A stretch of DNA of 64,000 bases from contig NC_049981.1 in assembly GCF_000003815.2 (NCBI RefSeq), forward strand, positions 26,831,519 to 26,895,518. The letters are read 5' to 3'. Below the pieces are notes generated by a model. The model searched no databases. It saw only the letters and a program-made list of their open reading frames with translations, and was not told the DNA's origin. Made by a program: the position numbers and the translations under genes. Positions 33,085-45,397 of this stretch are shown one piece after another (positions within the stretch are counted from its first letter, which is position 1; each line of letters begins with the position of its first letter). The DNA is from Branchiostoma floridae (lineage: Eukaryota; Chordata; Leptocardii; Amphioxiformes; Branchiostomatidae).

Positions 33085-33092
33085 GTGTAGAG

Positions 33093-36000
33093 TAATGTGC
33101 ACTTTTAGTGTCTGAAAAAGGAAGGACTGCTATAGCAGGCATTGAATGTATTGGGTTACAACATGTAACCTGAGAGCTCATGCTAACTAAGTCAAGACAA
33201 TCAACACTTGTTTCACATCATTGTGAGGGTATGTACATGTATGTAAAATAAACTTATTTGTAGTGAAATCATGCAATTCCATTCAAGCTAAGCCCAAGTG
33301 ATGACTGCTATCAATTTCCTACTCTTTTTACTAAAATATATTTGGTGTTTGCAAGGTCTCTCCAACCCCTCTCTCCCTTTTCTCTCTCTCATGACAATAG
33401 AATATTACAGCTTTGCTGCAAGAACTTTTGCTTTGTTTTCAGTTTGAATTGGCATAAATCCAGGTTACACAGACTACAGGATGGAAACATGGCCACACCC
33501 TTTATCTAAGGGAAAATCACTCACTGTAAAATGACATGGTAGAATCACATAATTACTGTTATTCTAGTCAATGCTGTGTTACATCATGCAATAAGATGGG
33601 ACTGTTGCACACACAATTATTTTCCCCTTCATGTATAGTTCAATAGTAATTTACCAAGCTCTATAATATTTCTTTCAGTCTTATTCTGTGTGCTTAAAAT
33701 GAATGCAATAGCTCCGATTCGGGTATACAAAAGTATAGATTGAATGCATCCAGTATTTCAAGCCCTGCTACATGTATCGTGACTTCATCGCAGCCAGCAA
33801 AATTGGTCACTTCCAATATTGAAAAGACACAATTTTCAAGCTGCAAATTGTAAGATGGGGACATAAAGGAATATTGGTGCCCAGAGTACACCCTTCCTTC
33901 CAATAAAGTTCCATAGCCACCAACATATATGTCTTCTGCAGCCAATGTTGACCACGGCATTCTGATGAACAATCCGTTTTACTTAAGTCTAACCTCCTTT
34001 ACTGCCAGGGCTCACTGTAACATAGTTGCCTTTACTGAACATTCTACATTAGAATTATGTCTCTCTTCGGGCTACTGAAATAGCAATACTGATGTGAAAA
34101 AAAAGAGCCCCTCATTTGACAGCTGCATCTAAATTGACCAACAAACATTAACTTCTCCCTGAAGGAAACCTAGGATGTATATAGTCAACTGCCAGAGGCT
34201 TTTTCTACAGATATAATGCAACAGGTCAATACTTTGTGGCCAATGGAAGGCAATGTGTACCAGCCACATTTTCAGCACCATGGAGAGGTCAGATTGGCAA
34301 TGCTAATAAAGCTCACATATTTTGCCTTTGTGATGAATACGGTATACTATGATTGATAAAATCTGGAATGTATCTTCAAGCAACTTATTTACACATAGTT
34401 TCCTCACTTGGATGTCACCGATTCACTTTGTTTCATAACTATTTTTCTAAGCTCTTTTTATGACCGCTTTTATGCTTTATGTCTTCATCATTAGAGAGTC
34501 TTTAAATAAAAAAAACCTTATTGTAAATATTCCAGAGTAATATGAAAGCTTGTAAAAATGACTTTCAAATGAAATAACTGATGCATTCAGCAATAATAAA
34601 GATTAGTTACTGGCCTCTTTCATAAATTTCAAAATCACATAATGGTTTGATACAATGTGTACCAGTAGACAGTAAATATCATCATTTTGCATATATTTAC
34701 ACATTCTACAGAAAGGTGCAATGCTGAAATGGTGTGATAGCCTGCTGGAGGAGGTGATATTAAAATGATTAACGAATTACATTGCAGCATGTTACGTCTT
34801 CAGAAAAATACATCTTGCACTTTAGTTCAACAAATTAGTTACTTCATGCATCCAGAACAAAGATAGCACTCTTCACCGTCTAGTATAACCTACAAATTCC
34901 CTCTAAACAAATAGGTTTTCACTACAAACAATGGATTGCCTGGAGCCTCAATAAATTCCTGAGTAGCTGGTACAACATGCAAGTGGTGTTGACAGCTTTT
35001 ATGCTCAGCGACGCAACAATTTACGACTGAACGGCTCATCTATATTGCTTCGCGAACATGACCCGCGGCGAGAATGTGGGCCCAGCATGCTCAGCTTTGG
35101 CATAAAATATTCACAACAAGCCAAGGAAATAGCCTGAGGGAAAAGGTGGGACTGTAACAGTCAGGAATGGGTTTGAAGGATATCTGATGGAAGACCTTAT
35201 GCTTTATGAATACAGAGCAGGCAATTAGGCAAAAAGGGAGGCCTGCAAATAGCCATTTTGAACATGGCTGGTGCAAATGGGGTTGTAGCAAATCCCCTAA
35301 TCTTTTCAGATCTCTGTAACACCCATTGTGTTACTTTTTATCCCCAAAGTACCCCCCAAATTATCCTAATTACCAGATATGTATGGACTTCAAAGTGCAG
35401 TGGAAACTACCATGACAATTATATGCCATTGAAGACACATTAGATCTCATAGTGAAATAAGACATTAGCAGTTTTATGCATTGTATGGCCTGGATTCCTG
35501 GGGGTCTTATTTCTAAATGGACTAGGAGCAGCTGCCTTGGAGGTGAGAATTCCTCCAGAGGATTAAGAATATGGCTAACGGGAGGGTAGTTAATATAATT
35601 TGACATTTATGGCACAGCCTATAGTGTATTGTTGGGAATACAACAAACCTATACTGTAGCCAATGCAATGGCAACACATTTAGGTAATCCATACAGAGTT
35701 ACTGACAAATTTTGTCCCAGAAATAAGGCCAGAAGCAGCTACAAGCACTACTTCCAGTATGTCAATGTCCCTAATGAGAATTTGTGGGACTATCCCTTCT
35801 AAGTTTCACACATTGCTGATGAGCTTGACAAACTTTCTTTCTGTTTCAATATAGATCTTGTATTCTCAAATATTCTTGTCCCCAAAGTCCGGGTGAGTAT
35901 AATGAGCTCTGCATTGTTACACATACATCACCATAAATTTGTTTTAGAATATATCCTGTGAAATCTTATCCTACAAAATCTGTTCATCAAAAAGTCTTCA

Positions 36001-38528
36001 TGGTAGAGAGAAAATTACCATTATTCCTAAGTACCTTCATTTGTTTCTTACAACAGATCCAAGCAGAGAACATGAACACGTCAATATAAAATCCAATTAG
36101 ACCTGAGTGCAGTGAGGCGCCTTCATTATAATGCCAGCCTTCAATATTTCATAATAATCCCCTTACGAACAGTGGGTGTGGAAATGGGTTGTGACACTAC
36201 TCTCACTACAATTTTCTGATGAAAGCTTGAGAAGTTCCAGGACACAGATGGGTGAATTTCAACCAGCTTGAGTATAAACAGGTTGCTGGCTGCATGGCTA
36301 GAAGTATATTTTTGAATATATAACAATTTTTTTGAAAACACTGTCTGTCAACTTGATATTCCTGAATACACTGTTCTTAAAAACAACGGATAAAGGTAAC
36401 CCCACTGATAAAGGTGAACTAGCATCAAGTCTCAATTACATCATCGTGAGGGAAAAGTGGTAACTTTATAGTGACTGTCTATGTTCCACTGTTATGAAGA
36501 GAATGGAAAATACACTGGTGAACATGGCTAGAAATAAAATCATGCAATATTATAATATTACTATTAACATGGATGAAGCTAGCAAACTCTAGCAAGGCGG
36601 GAACCTCAGTTTATGACCCTTAGTTACCACACACAGTACTAACTTGTTACTGACCCTGGATATGGCACACCCATCACGGGGAAAAGCAAAGTACCAATCT
36701 GCAATTTATGACCTATTTGCCCTCTCTTCCTGGCAGAAAATAATGTACCCTGAACGTGATGCATCCCCTTTTATCATAAAGAAAGTTTTACTACCTTAGA
36801 GATTACAGATGAGCACAAATCCCTGTTTATTAATGTGAGGATAACATCTTAAGTTTACAATTCCCTCATACACTAGCGGTTTATATCCTTTAATCCCACG
36901 TCTGCAGCTAAGCTGAGGATTACCGTCAATGTCACATAGTTCTCCCATTAAAGCCATTCTGTTCCGAGGTGTCTGAGAAGCTCTGCATAAAGGACCTGCT
37001 GCAGCACAGCTTGGATCCAGCTTGGGTCAGCAGCTTCGAGGGCTGCTAGCTATGCAAGAATGGGTTGGTATGTCACACAAGGAATATGTAACAACGGAGC
37101 ATACACCTCATCAGTCCTGTTTGAATACCATTTTGAAACAGCACTGTCTTATTAATTCAAGACAAACAAGTACAACACGATGTAAAATTGACCAAATCTT
37201 TAGTCTATATAAATTTGTAAGATGATGTCTTAAGTATTTTCCACATGCAAATTCATGAAATACATACTAGATTTCATTTACATTGAAACAACAGGAATCA
37301 GCGCTAGAGCCACCACTCCTAAATAAGCACTGGGTCTGCGTAAGGAGAAACTGTAATGGCACATTCTTCTTAGAAGGACATGAATGATGCAAAGAACACC
37401 CTTCTGAAGAAGTAGCAGGTCACAAAAGTAATCCCTCAGGCTGTATAATTCTCTAGCCAGCATAGCATGGAGCGGCCCTTTGACTCATACGTGTTAGGCA
37501 TGTCATACTTGTTTTAACAGAATACCTGATCTGGTTATTGTAATTTTAGCAGTTATCCTGTAGTACAGACCATTCCAAAAGCACAATGGTTAGGGTAGAA
37601 CAGATAAAAAATTTACTAGATGATTTCTTGATTGGACCAAATAAGTAGAAAAATTGGACTGAGTAGAAAATAATTATAATTTATAGACTAATATGTGTTG
37701 GATTTGCAGATAAAAATTCATTATGACAGTGTTTTCTAATGAAACTATTGCCACGCCCATTGTCAAGAGTAATGCCCAAGTTCAAGTTTAATAATTTTTT
37801 ATTCTAAAAGCAAAAGAAATTAGATAGCAGTGCCTAGAGAACCTTAAGGGTAACTTCAGTGTGTGACATTGGCCTTCTTGGGTCACTTCTCAAGCCCTTA
37901 AGGACATCTGACATTCTGTAGAATCCAATGTCTGACCGCACAGCAAATGCAGCAAAATGAAACACAGGTGTGAAGGACTTTGACATAATATCAATCAACT
38001 ATATAGAACTAAGCAATAATCTGTTGCATACAATGTACATTACTTTATGTTGTTTTTTCTTAAACCATTAGCAAGCATCTACAATGTAGCAATTTGTTAA
38101 ATGATTTCACTCCTTTCAAATGCCACATAGAAAAAATCATGACAAGAACTGCAGATGGAAAAAACATGATATTATATTTTTATAACAATTATAGAAGTGT
38201 ATTGCACTCACCTGTAATGGTATCACAGATGTGTAGGAAGAGGAGGGTACATTTTGTACATGCAGAAGATGGCAGCATACAAGGATGTATAGCAAGTCAT
38301 CCCATGGAAAACAAAAAGAAGCAAAATTTTGAGTACAATTATCATAGCCATGGACAATGTTATTTGAAGGCAATAGTTGTTATTGACACACAAAATGTAG
38401 ACTGTAAAAAAAACATGTACAATCCTGACAAAAAGTTATCGCCCTTACAACCCTGCAACAGATATATAGAAAGACATATCATTTTTCACCCTAAGACTTC
38501 TACATGTACATGTAACATCGACTATCAT
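33093..38528. other. Upstream non-coding region, 33.1-38.5 kb
   Basis: One member of a dispersed repeat pair lies at 36368-36415. A 159-codon plus-strand frame (38094-38573) runs into the foldback element and has no recognisable domain. Otherwise nothing seen. Confidence 0.5.
36368..36415. repeat. Dispersed repeat, copy 1
   Basis: The stretch contains ctgttcttaaaaacaacgg, then accccactgataaaggtgaa. A similar stretch occurs at 40439-40492. Two diverged copies of an unnamed repeat; ends not defined. Confidence 0.45.
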
Positions 38529-38724
38529 AATTCCACCAGGTTCCATAATACCGCCACCTCAAAAAAACGTTAGTATAGAGGTCTTCCCAAAATTGTCTTG
38601 AACACCGAATGTTAAATATCCTAAATGTAATACAATTCAGATATTTAGGTGTTGAAGACAATCTTGAGAAGGCCTCTATAACAACGTTTTTTGAGGTGGC
38701 GGTATAATGGCACCTGGTGGAATT
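38529..38724. mobile_element. 196-bp foldback element
   Basis: Nearly the whole length is palindromic. The left arm begins aattccaccaggttccataa and the right arm ends with gcacctggtggaatt. Shared arm words are taccgccacctcaaaaaa, tatagagg and attgtctt. The arms diverge by several substitutions. Target duplication is unclear because the terminal AATT is itself palindromic. It is a MITE-like hairpin of unknown superfamily. Confidence 0.82.
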
Positions 38725-40207
38725 ACAAAAAAAAATGTATGCGGATGTATGTTATATGTGATCCAAACATCTTTTCCAGGCCCTAACATTTCTTAGAATA
38801 GTCATACGCGAGTACGATTTGTCTGACAAGAGGCATGTTGGTAGTGACAACATGTCCCATATACATGTATGTGGGAATCCAGCCCTTATCTAGCATCTAA
38901 GGCTCTTAGCTGGTTCACTCAGACAGTATGATAAATAATTGGGGCATTTTACAGATCCTATCGTTATATGATATTGGTCTAGATCTAGGCTGTCTATAAA
39001 TGGCATCTGCATAATCAAGTAAGAAGATAAAAAGAGACAACAAGTGTGCAAACCAATCCAGCCAGAGTAGTCTGTATCTTTTTCTCTGCACTAATTTTAC
39101 CTCTTGTTTTTTTTTGATTTAATAATGACTAAGTTGCTGATATGGAATATCAATAGAGTCTAATGAGGGAAAAGTCTGTACTTTGAAGCACACAGTTTCC
39201 GGGAATTCTACTGAATCAGGTGCAGGTTTTCAACCCAGCTTTCTGTCTTTTTCATGTCACCAAGCCTTTCTAAATTTTACATAAAAATGTCATCAGAGAA
39301 ACCATATTAATTCGGTGTGACCAACCGGTTAGAGCTCAAGTTTTGCCAGTGACTGAGAGTCATCATGGCTCTACACGGAAAGAGCCAGTTTGCACCTTAT
39401 CATGTTTCTGAAATACGTCCAATTGCAAAGCATATTGATCAGCTCTAATATGTATACTATAATAAAGTATGTTGTAGCTGTGAACTTGTGACAACCTTGA
39501 CCATGTATACCATGCTCTATTCATATGACTTCTCAAAAACCATTTTTAACCACAGACTTTGTCTATAAACTCCACAGCAATCGATATATGTGTGTCTGTA
39601 AAGTTGGCAATGGTACAACAAGGTACTTGATACCATCCATAGGGAGGTTGGTCAATAACAGTAACAGTTATCTGATACAAGTACGCTTTGCCGTCACATT
39701 TCCAACAGAGTCTTAAAGATATCAGGGTTGATCTTACTTAACAAGAAACAGTCTGGCTAAAATCAATGGTTATGTACATTGTTGTATTACTTGCAAAGCA
39801 TCTTTCTAAACTAATTGCAAGCAAAATTGCGGGTGTTCCTCAAATGTTCTTTAAGCCTGCTTTACTTGTGGACATTTCACCAGTTATCATAAGCCCGAAT
39901 GCTTATACATTAGGGTACCTGTTATAGATTTTCTGGATACATATTTTCAGACAATCCGCCTGGGATAACCCCTTGGCGAGTCATCACAGGAAAAAAAATC
40001 AATCTCTAGCCCCACAAATCTTTAATGCATGACAGCTTAGGCTACATCAATTTGATAAGATGTTTGAGTTCTTGGAATTATAACAAGTTGGGAGAAAAAG
40101 ATGTCAAAAGCGTTTTTAACATTGTTCTATTTCTCAAGGTCCACTGTAGGGAAACTTGCCCATTTCTCCCATCTTGTACAAAAAGAACCCAAAGTCTCAC
40201 ATGAAGA

Positions 40208-40249
40208 AGGGTAAGATACATGTACATGCATGTACATGTATCTTACCCT
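40208..40249. repeat. Perfect 42-bp palindrome
   Basis: The left half is agggtaagatacatgtacat plus g, and the right half is its exact reverse complement, with no loop. The core is the ACATGTACATG word that is frequent in this genome. Confidence 0.95.
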
Positions 40250-40438
40250 GTATTGAACAGAAATTTGGTGTCCAATGCTATTTTTAAATAAGCAGATAAA
40301 ATGTTTCAGCCTGGACCACTCCCCAAGTTATTATGTAATCTGCAAGGTTACCCATATTCATTGTATTTAAGTATGGATATATATCCCAAATGATGTAGTT
40401 TGACACTGCAGTCCGTCGATGTGATATCCATAAATACC

Positions 40439-40492
40439 CTGTTTTTAAATACAACAGGTATAGTTTACCCCGCTGATAAATGTGAACTAGCG
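40439..40492. repeat. Dispersed repeat, copy 2
   Basis: It contains ctgtttttaaatacaacagg, then accccgctgataaatgtgaa, paralleling 36368-36415. Confidence 0.45.
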
Positions 40493-41770
40493 TTACCTCC
40501 CCAAACATCAAGACCTGTTTTTCACTTCTCCATTCTAGTCAGTACAAAACAACAGACTGAATTAGTGTGGCCAAATGTACTATGATTAGATTTCAGGCAA
40601 ACAGTCACCATATTTATGTGAATCAAGGACTATTAGGTGATTGGTGACCTAGATTAATATCATTGATCACACCCAAGGGCAGTATGGTCATCACTGGTGA
40701 CAAATGATGTGACAACTGATTTGGGTGTTCAATTGTTCATAGATATCAACAGTATAATTGGAATCTATTTGTTAAGTACAATATGTGCATTGTACATCAA
40801 CAGCTGTTGAGAAAATTTTTAATGCCTCCACCATATTTTCATTGATTTTTTAAAATCTTTCTGAGTCATATTTCATTTATATCTCCACCCCTTCTTTGAT
40901 TTCGGAAGAAAATTTAAATTCAACCCTTATTAATCTGAAAAAAAATAGTCTTCATATAAGGCATTGCTTTGCTGGTATTGGAACAACATTTGGAATACAA
41001 GTTTTTTTTCCAGTAATATTCAAACATACCAATTGAGATATCTGCAAGGGTACAGTGACTTTACAACAACTGAGTGACAAACTGCCTGTGGGGTGGAAAA
41101 GGTAGGTTGGGAGATCTGAAATGGTTCCACCTTCCCATCAGTATGGGTCGCCAGACCTCACAGTATCTCTCTTAGTACCAAGGACAATTTGCAAGCTCAA
41201 TAAAACTCACTCAGGCCAATTATAATGCAATCAGTGAGTGTAATTAGTTTCGATTCAGCAGTGATCCGTATGGCTCCTCCCTGGTCATATTAGGAATTGT
41301 GGGGACATTTTGCCTTAAACTCGGTAGTACACATACTGGCTTTATGTTCTTGGGAAGAAGTTTTTGAAATTGAATAGTTTTCTTGAAGCCACTATGGATT
41401 TTGACTGTGTATCAAATCACTAACTTAAAGATCATTTCTTTATTGATAGCAGATTTTTCGAAACATAAGACATGCTGCTTTCTTTGATGTAACTCCCTAG
41501 AAAGAGCTGCTTGTCATCTCAGTGTCATGTCTATTTATATGTACATGTATATGCCAACAATGATACATACATGTATATCATACCATGCACTCATCCATCA
41601 AAATAATCATTTTCAACTTTACCAAAATTTATAATAATCATGAAGTCTGATACATCATTACTTAATTTGTCACCAAAAAATTGTCTCAATTCAATCGGTG
41701 GCATATTCCTAATTGATGAAGCTTTATATTTACTTTGCAGCCACTATGGGTATGGCACCGTGTGGTTTTT

Positions 41771-41904
41771 GAGTGAGTGAGAGTGAGAGTGTGAATGAGT
41801 GAGTGAGTGAGTGAGTGAGTGAGTGAGTGAGTGAGTGAGTGAGTGAGTGAGTGAGTGAGTGAGTGAGTGAGTGAGTGAGTGAGTGAGTGAGTGAGTGAGT
41901 GAGT
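41771..41904. repeat. (GAGT)n microsatellite
   Basis: About 134 bp of tetranucleotide GAGT repeat. It is imperfect in the first 30 bases and uninterrupted after. It creates long Thr-His-Ser-Leu open frames on the minus strand that are not genes. Confidence 0.98.
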
Positions 41905-42583
41905 AGAAGTTGTAGTTGACCCGATGCACATCAAATGTTTGAGGACAAGGCGAATGAGAACAGCAAATGGGTTTAATATGGAATGCATCACTGCTGTCAG
42001 GAGAATATGACTCCCTCAGATAAAACCTGCATCTCTGCAATATGGATGATCCACAGAGGGCTCTGCCTTTATTGCTTTATTCTGCATTTAATGTCATTCC
42101 ATATTGCACACCCATCAGCAGAGCAATTGCTGCAGGGTGATAAAACGTGAGGCATATATCTGGTTCCGGTGATAAAGGATTCTTCTGGGGAAAACCTCTG
42201 CAACATGTGGGATTCCAGACATGGAATACTCTGCTACAGAACCATCTACCAGTGATGAATTTGGAAGGAACACTAAATGTAGGTGACTAATTCAATAATT
42301 GTAAGGTTTTTGAAGCATTGTGAAGTTACATGTATCTGATCACGAGTTCATCTATTTGACACATGTCCATTGTAACTCTTAAATTATAACATCAAGTCAA
42401 GTAATGGCAACTTTCATTTGAGTAGGTCCAAGCCATAGCAAAAGCCAATGTCATACTTTTAAATACTTTCATGACCTTGGCCAGGATAGTAATGCTGTCA
42501 AGGTCATGTTTTAGTTGGCTTAACAGGTTTACAATGTACTTTATAATATGCCCTGCTTATGAGCAATGCATTTAATTCAGACT
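41905..42583. other. Non-coding stretch
   Basis: Between the microsatellite and the Harbinger-like MITE. Nothing recognised. Confidence 0.5.
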
Positions 42584-42586
42584 TTA

Positions 42587-42931
42587 GGCCACACCAATTT
42601 CATTTGTTGTTTCTTGGATTTTTTCAGAAAAAAATTAGGTCGGTCATTCGAAAAAAAAGTTAAAATTTTTTTTCTTAAAGTTGGGGGTAGGAGAGATCGG
42701 ACAGGAAAACCTAAACTTTCAACACTTAGGGTGTCCCCGGTAGTAAAGAAAAGAAAAATGATAAACGTACAGCTACTAGAATTTGAGGCCCATAGTTAAT
42801 TTGGGAAAGGAGAGGCAGTGAAATTTTGTCAACATTAGGTGTGGCCATCAATTTGAACATTTTTTTTTTTTTCAAATCGGAAAAAAAAGGGTCGGGAAAT
42901 CTGAGAAACAACAAATAAAATTGGTATGGCC
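42587..42931. mobile_element. PIF/Harbinger-like MITE, copy 2
   Basis: The left end reads ggccacaccaatttcatttg. The right end, reverse-complemented, reads ggccataccaattttatttg and continues ttgtttct. TTA flanks both sides (42584-42586 and 42932-42934). It is the same family as 6996-7432: shared ends, a long poly-T/poly-A subterminal part and TWA target. It is 345 bp with no transposase. Confidence 0.85.
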
Positions 42932-42934
42932 TTA

Positions 42935-45060
42935 TCTTAATTCAAGACACTGAATAAAAACGGATTCTTTGGAGGAATGGCAAGCAGTGCCAACAATTCC
43001 CAAAAAGTTACTTTGATGGCACGCACCGCACATACACCATCAATCAGACTGAAAACTGTGGATAAGCGCAGACCCGACTCTTATCCATCACAGTCCTGCG
43101 TGCCTAGGCAAAGAGTCCTGTCAGCCTCTTCCTCTTATCAATCACACGTTCTACATACCTACAAATTACATTCCAAAATGATACCGGTTCCAAAATAGAT
43201 GGCATCCCAAAGAAATAGCTATGAATGTGAAAATTATGGACAGATTGATTTACCATAAACTGTAGTTGGGTCACCACAGACATCCTTATCAAGAGCCCTC
43301 GTCAAGTACTGTAAATTCATTAAAGTTTGCTTGAAATTTTGCAGTAGGCAGCAAAAGGATGATTTCATGGTAATGACAAATGAGGGTTAAAAGTTGAAAC
43401 AACTCTAACAAGGCAACAAAGATGTTTGCAGCATGTCAGATTGAAACTTGCAAGGTCCCTATAAAAACTGTACATAAAACAAGCACAAATATTTCACAAT
43501 TTGCAGTAATATTGTAAAGGTCACAGTAAGGTAACTGAGTTACACACTCTAGCAAGTTTGTAGCAAGGCACTGGCTCTATGAAACACATTTACTAAGAAA
43601 ATATCTTGTTATTATGGTAAACCTTTTTCAGGTTACAAAATCTGACATTTCTCTGGTTAAGCAAATGCAGTAGCCTGTTCATCTGCTTCTGAGAAACATT
43701 GCATTGAATTTCCTAAAAAGATCTTAAAGTTCTTAGTTAATATTTCAAAGGGGATGGGGCCAGACTATTCAGAAGACATCCAATGTCAGACGAGGTCGGA
43801 TACCAGACTATAAAAGCAGCAGGGTGAAATCAAACCAAAACTGTTATTGACCAGCCATTCAGCAACCGAGTTGCTCGTCTTCACAATATACAGCCCAAAC
43901 TTTCATTTGGTCTAATCAGAAGGTCATTTGGAAACCTCATAGGTACCAGACCAATTTCTGGTAAAGCTGCCATCAAAGCAGATTCTGGCTCCGAGGCTCC
44001 CAGATGAATCTGTATCTCAGCAACAGCTATTGAGAAAGCTGACACTACTTGTGGTTTGCCTATCTCATGGTCATTTTGCAACGATGCCAACTGCTGTAAA
44101 ACCTCTCTGTCCAATTTTCTAGAGATGCCATCTGAAGCCCTAAACAGTTTGTCATACAAAGGCCCATTGTTCCTTTGGCATGTTTTGTACGTATGCTTAC
44201 ACAAAAGTGCAATGAGCAAAACCTATTGATAAATCTTCAAGCTTTTGTCCTATGTCATGTTAGTACAAGAATCAACACTTGCCAGGATAGCGATTGCTTA
44301 TGATCAGCCCTTCTATCATGTCTACTTTGGATAGATGCATGTTGCAAACTCATACTGCATTCAAAATCAATGCCCAACCGCTACATATTCCGAACTTGTC
44401 GCTGTAGCTTTCCACGTTCGGTGCTAAATCTACCACCCTAAATACGTCCAGGAGTAGTTTCCTTTTAATAAGCCCATAAAGCTGACCGGGTATCCTCTCA
44501 GATTACCTCTCTTCACACTCCGGAGGCACAAGGTCACACACAGGTGACCTTAGCAGTGGAAGGGCAAGCTTGCTTGGCATTCTGATTAAATGTTAAAACA
44601 GAAAAGCCTTAGGGTGAAGTATGCATTACTGGTTACCTCTAGATCTTTACCCATACTGAAAGATCTTTTCTACAAGTGTACTGTCTTGCTAAACACAAAT
44701 TCAGTGTAGGGAAAAACCCAATATGAGTGAAATATGCTCCTTTCTACACAGTCCAATTGGTCACAGGCCATTTTTTAGTATCCTCACAAAGGAACCGACA
44801 ACTGACGAGGTAACTGTTATACTGTATGGATTGCCATTAATAGGTTTTTGTATAGGATCTGTTTGACTGCAGTACTAGTACTGGACTGAAGCATGGTAGC
44901 ATCAGCCATAAACTGAAGCACAGTATCAGTAAAATCATGGATATGAAATGACTATTAATAAATCTTATGCTCAGGCTCAGATGTCAGGATGACCAACCTG
45001 AAGATGTTCTGTACAATGAGTGCAAATCATTATTATTACAAACTTCACACTTTCAAGTAA
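42935..45060. other. Non-coding stretch, 42.9-45.1 kb
   Basis: A 112-codon minus-strand open frame at 43881-44219 has a mixed, protein-like composition but no domain I recognise and no splice or initiation support; not called. Otherwise nothing seen. Confidence 0.45.
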
Positions 45061-45068
45061 CATGGGCT

Positions 45069-45389
45069 CAGGGCTTTAGCCAGCTCGAATTTTTTTTCCG
45101 TCAGCCAATTACAATCGTCGCGAAAACCGCGAAAATTAATTAGAAGGACTGAACTGAGACCTTGAAAAACGGGTTTTAATGAGATTATCGTATGCGAAAG
45201 GGCGCCGACACACATTGTCAACAATCATAACAATAGCAAAACAAACAGTGTGTGGCGTCCCCAAGCTGCCTATAGCTTCCACCAAGGATTTTTGTCCGTC
45301 AAGGTTGACGGATTGGTTTTAAAATTTTTCCGTCAGATGCAGCACATTTCCGTCAATTGACGGAAAAACGGACGCTGGCTAGAGCCCTG
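45069..45389. mobile_element. hAT-like MITE, 321 bp, 8-bp target duplication
   Basis: Terminal inverted repeats cagggctttagccagc and gctggctagagccctg match at 15 of 16 positions. The 8-bp word CATGGGCT abuts both ends (45061-45068 and 45390-45397), a perfect duplication. Inside are several ccgtcaa/ttgacgg words that form small palindromes. There is no coding capacity. Confidence 0.92.
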
Positions 45390-45397
45390 CATGGGCT

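Larger units (their letters stand above)
38725..41770. other. Upstream non-coding region, 38.7-41.8 kb
   Basis: It includes the 42-bp perfect palindrome (40208-40249) and the second dispersed-repeat copy (40439-40492). No gene recognised. Confidence 0.5.

Noticed and set aside
38094-38573. 159-codon plus-strand open frame, the longest in the window
   Set aside because: No recognisable domain, AT-rich codons, no splice or promoter context, and its end lies inside the foldback element at 38529-38724.
41686-42040. Open frames rich in Thr-His-Ser-Leu
   Set aside because: They are translations of the GAGT microsatellite.
43881-44219. 112-codon minus-strand open frame with protein-like composition
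   Set aside because: No family recognised and no flanking exon or regulatory support; a protein search would be needed to reopen it.
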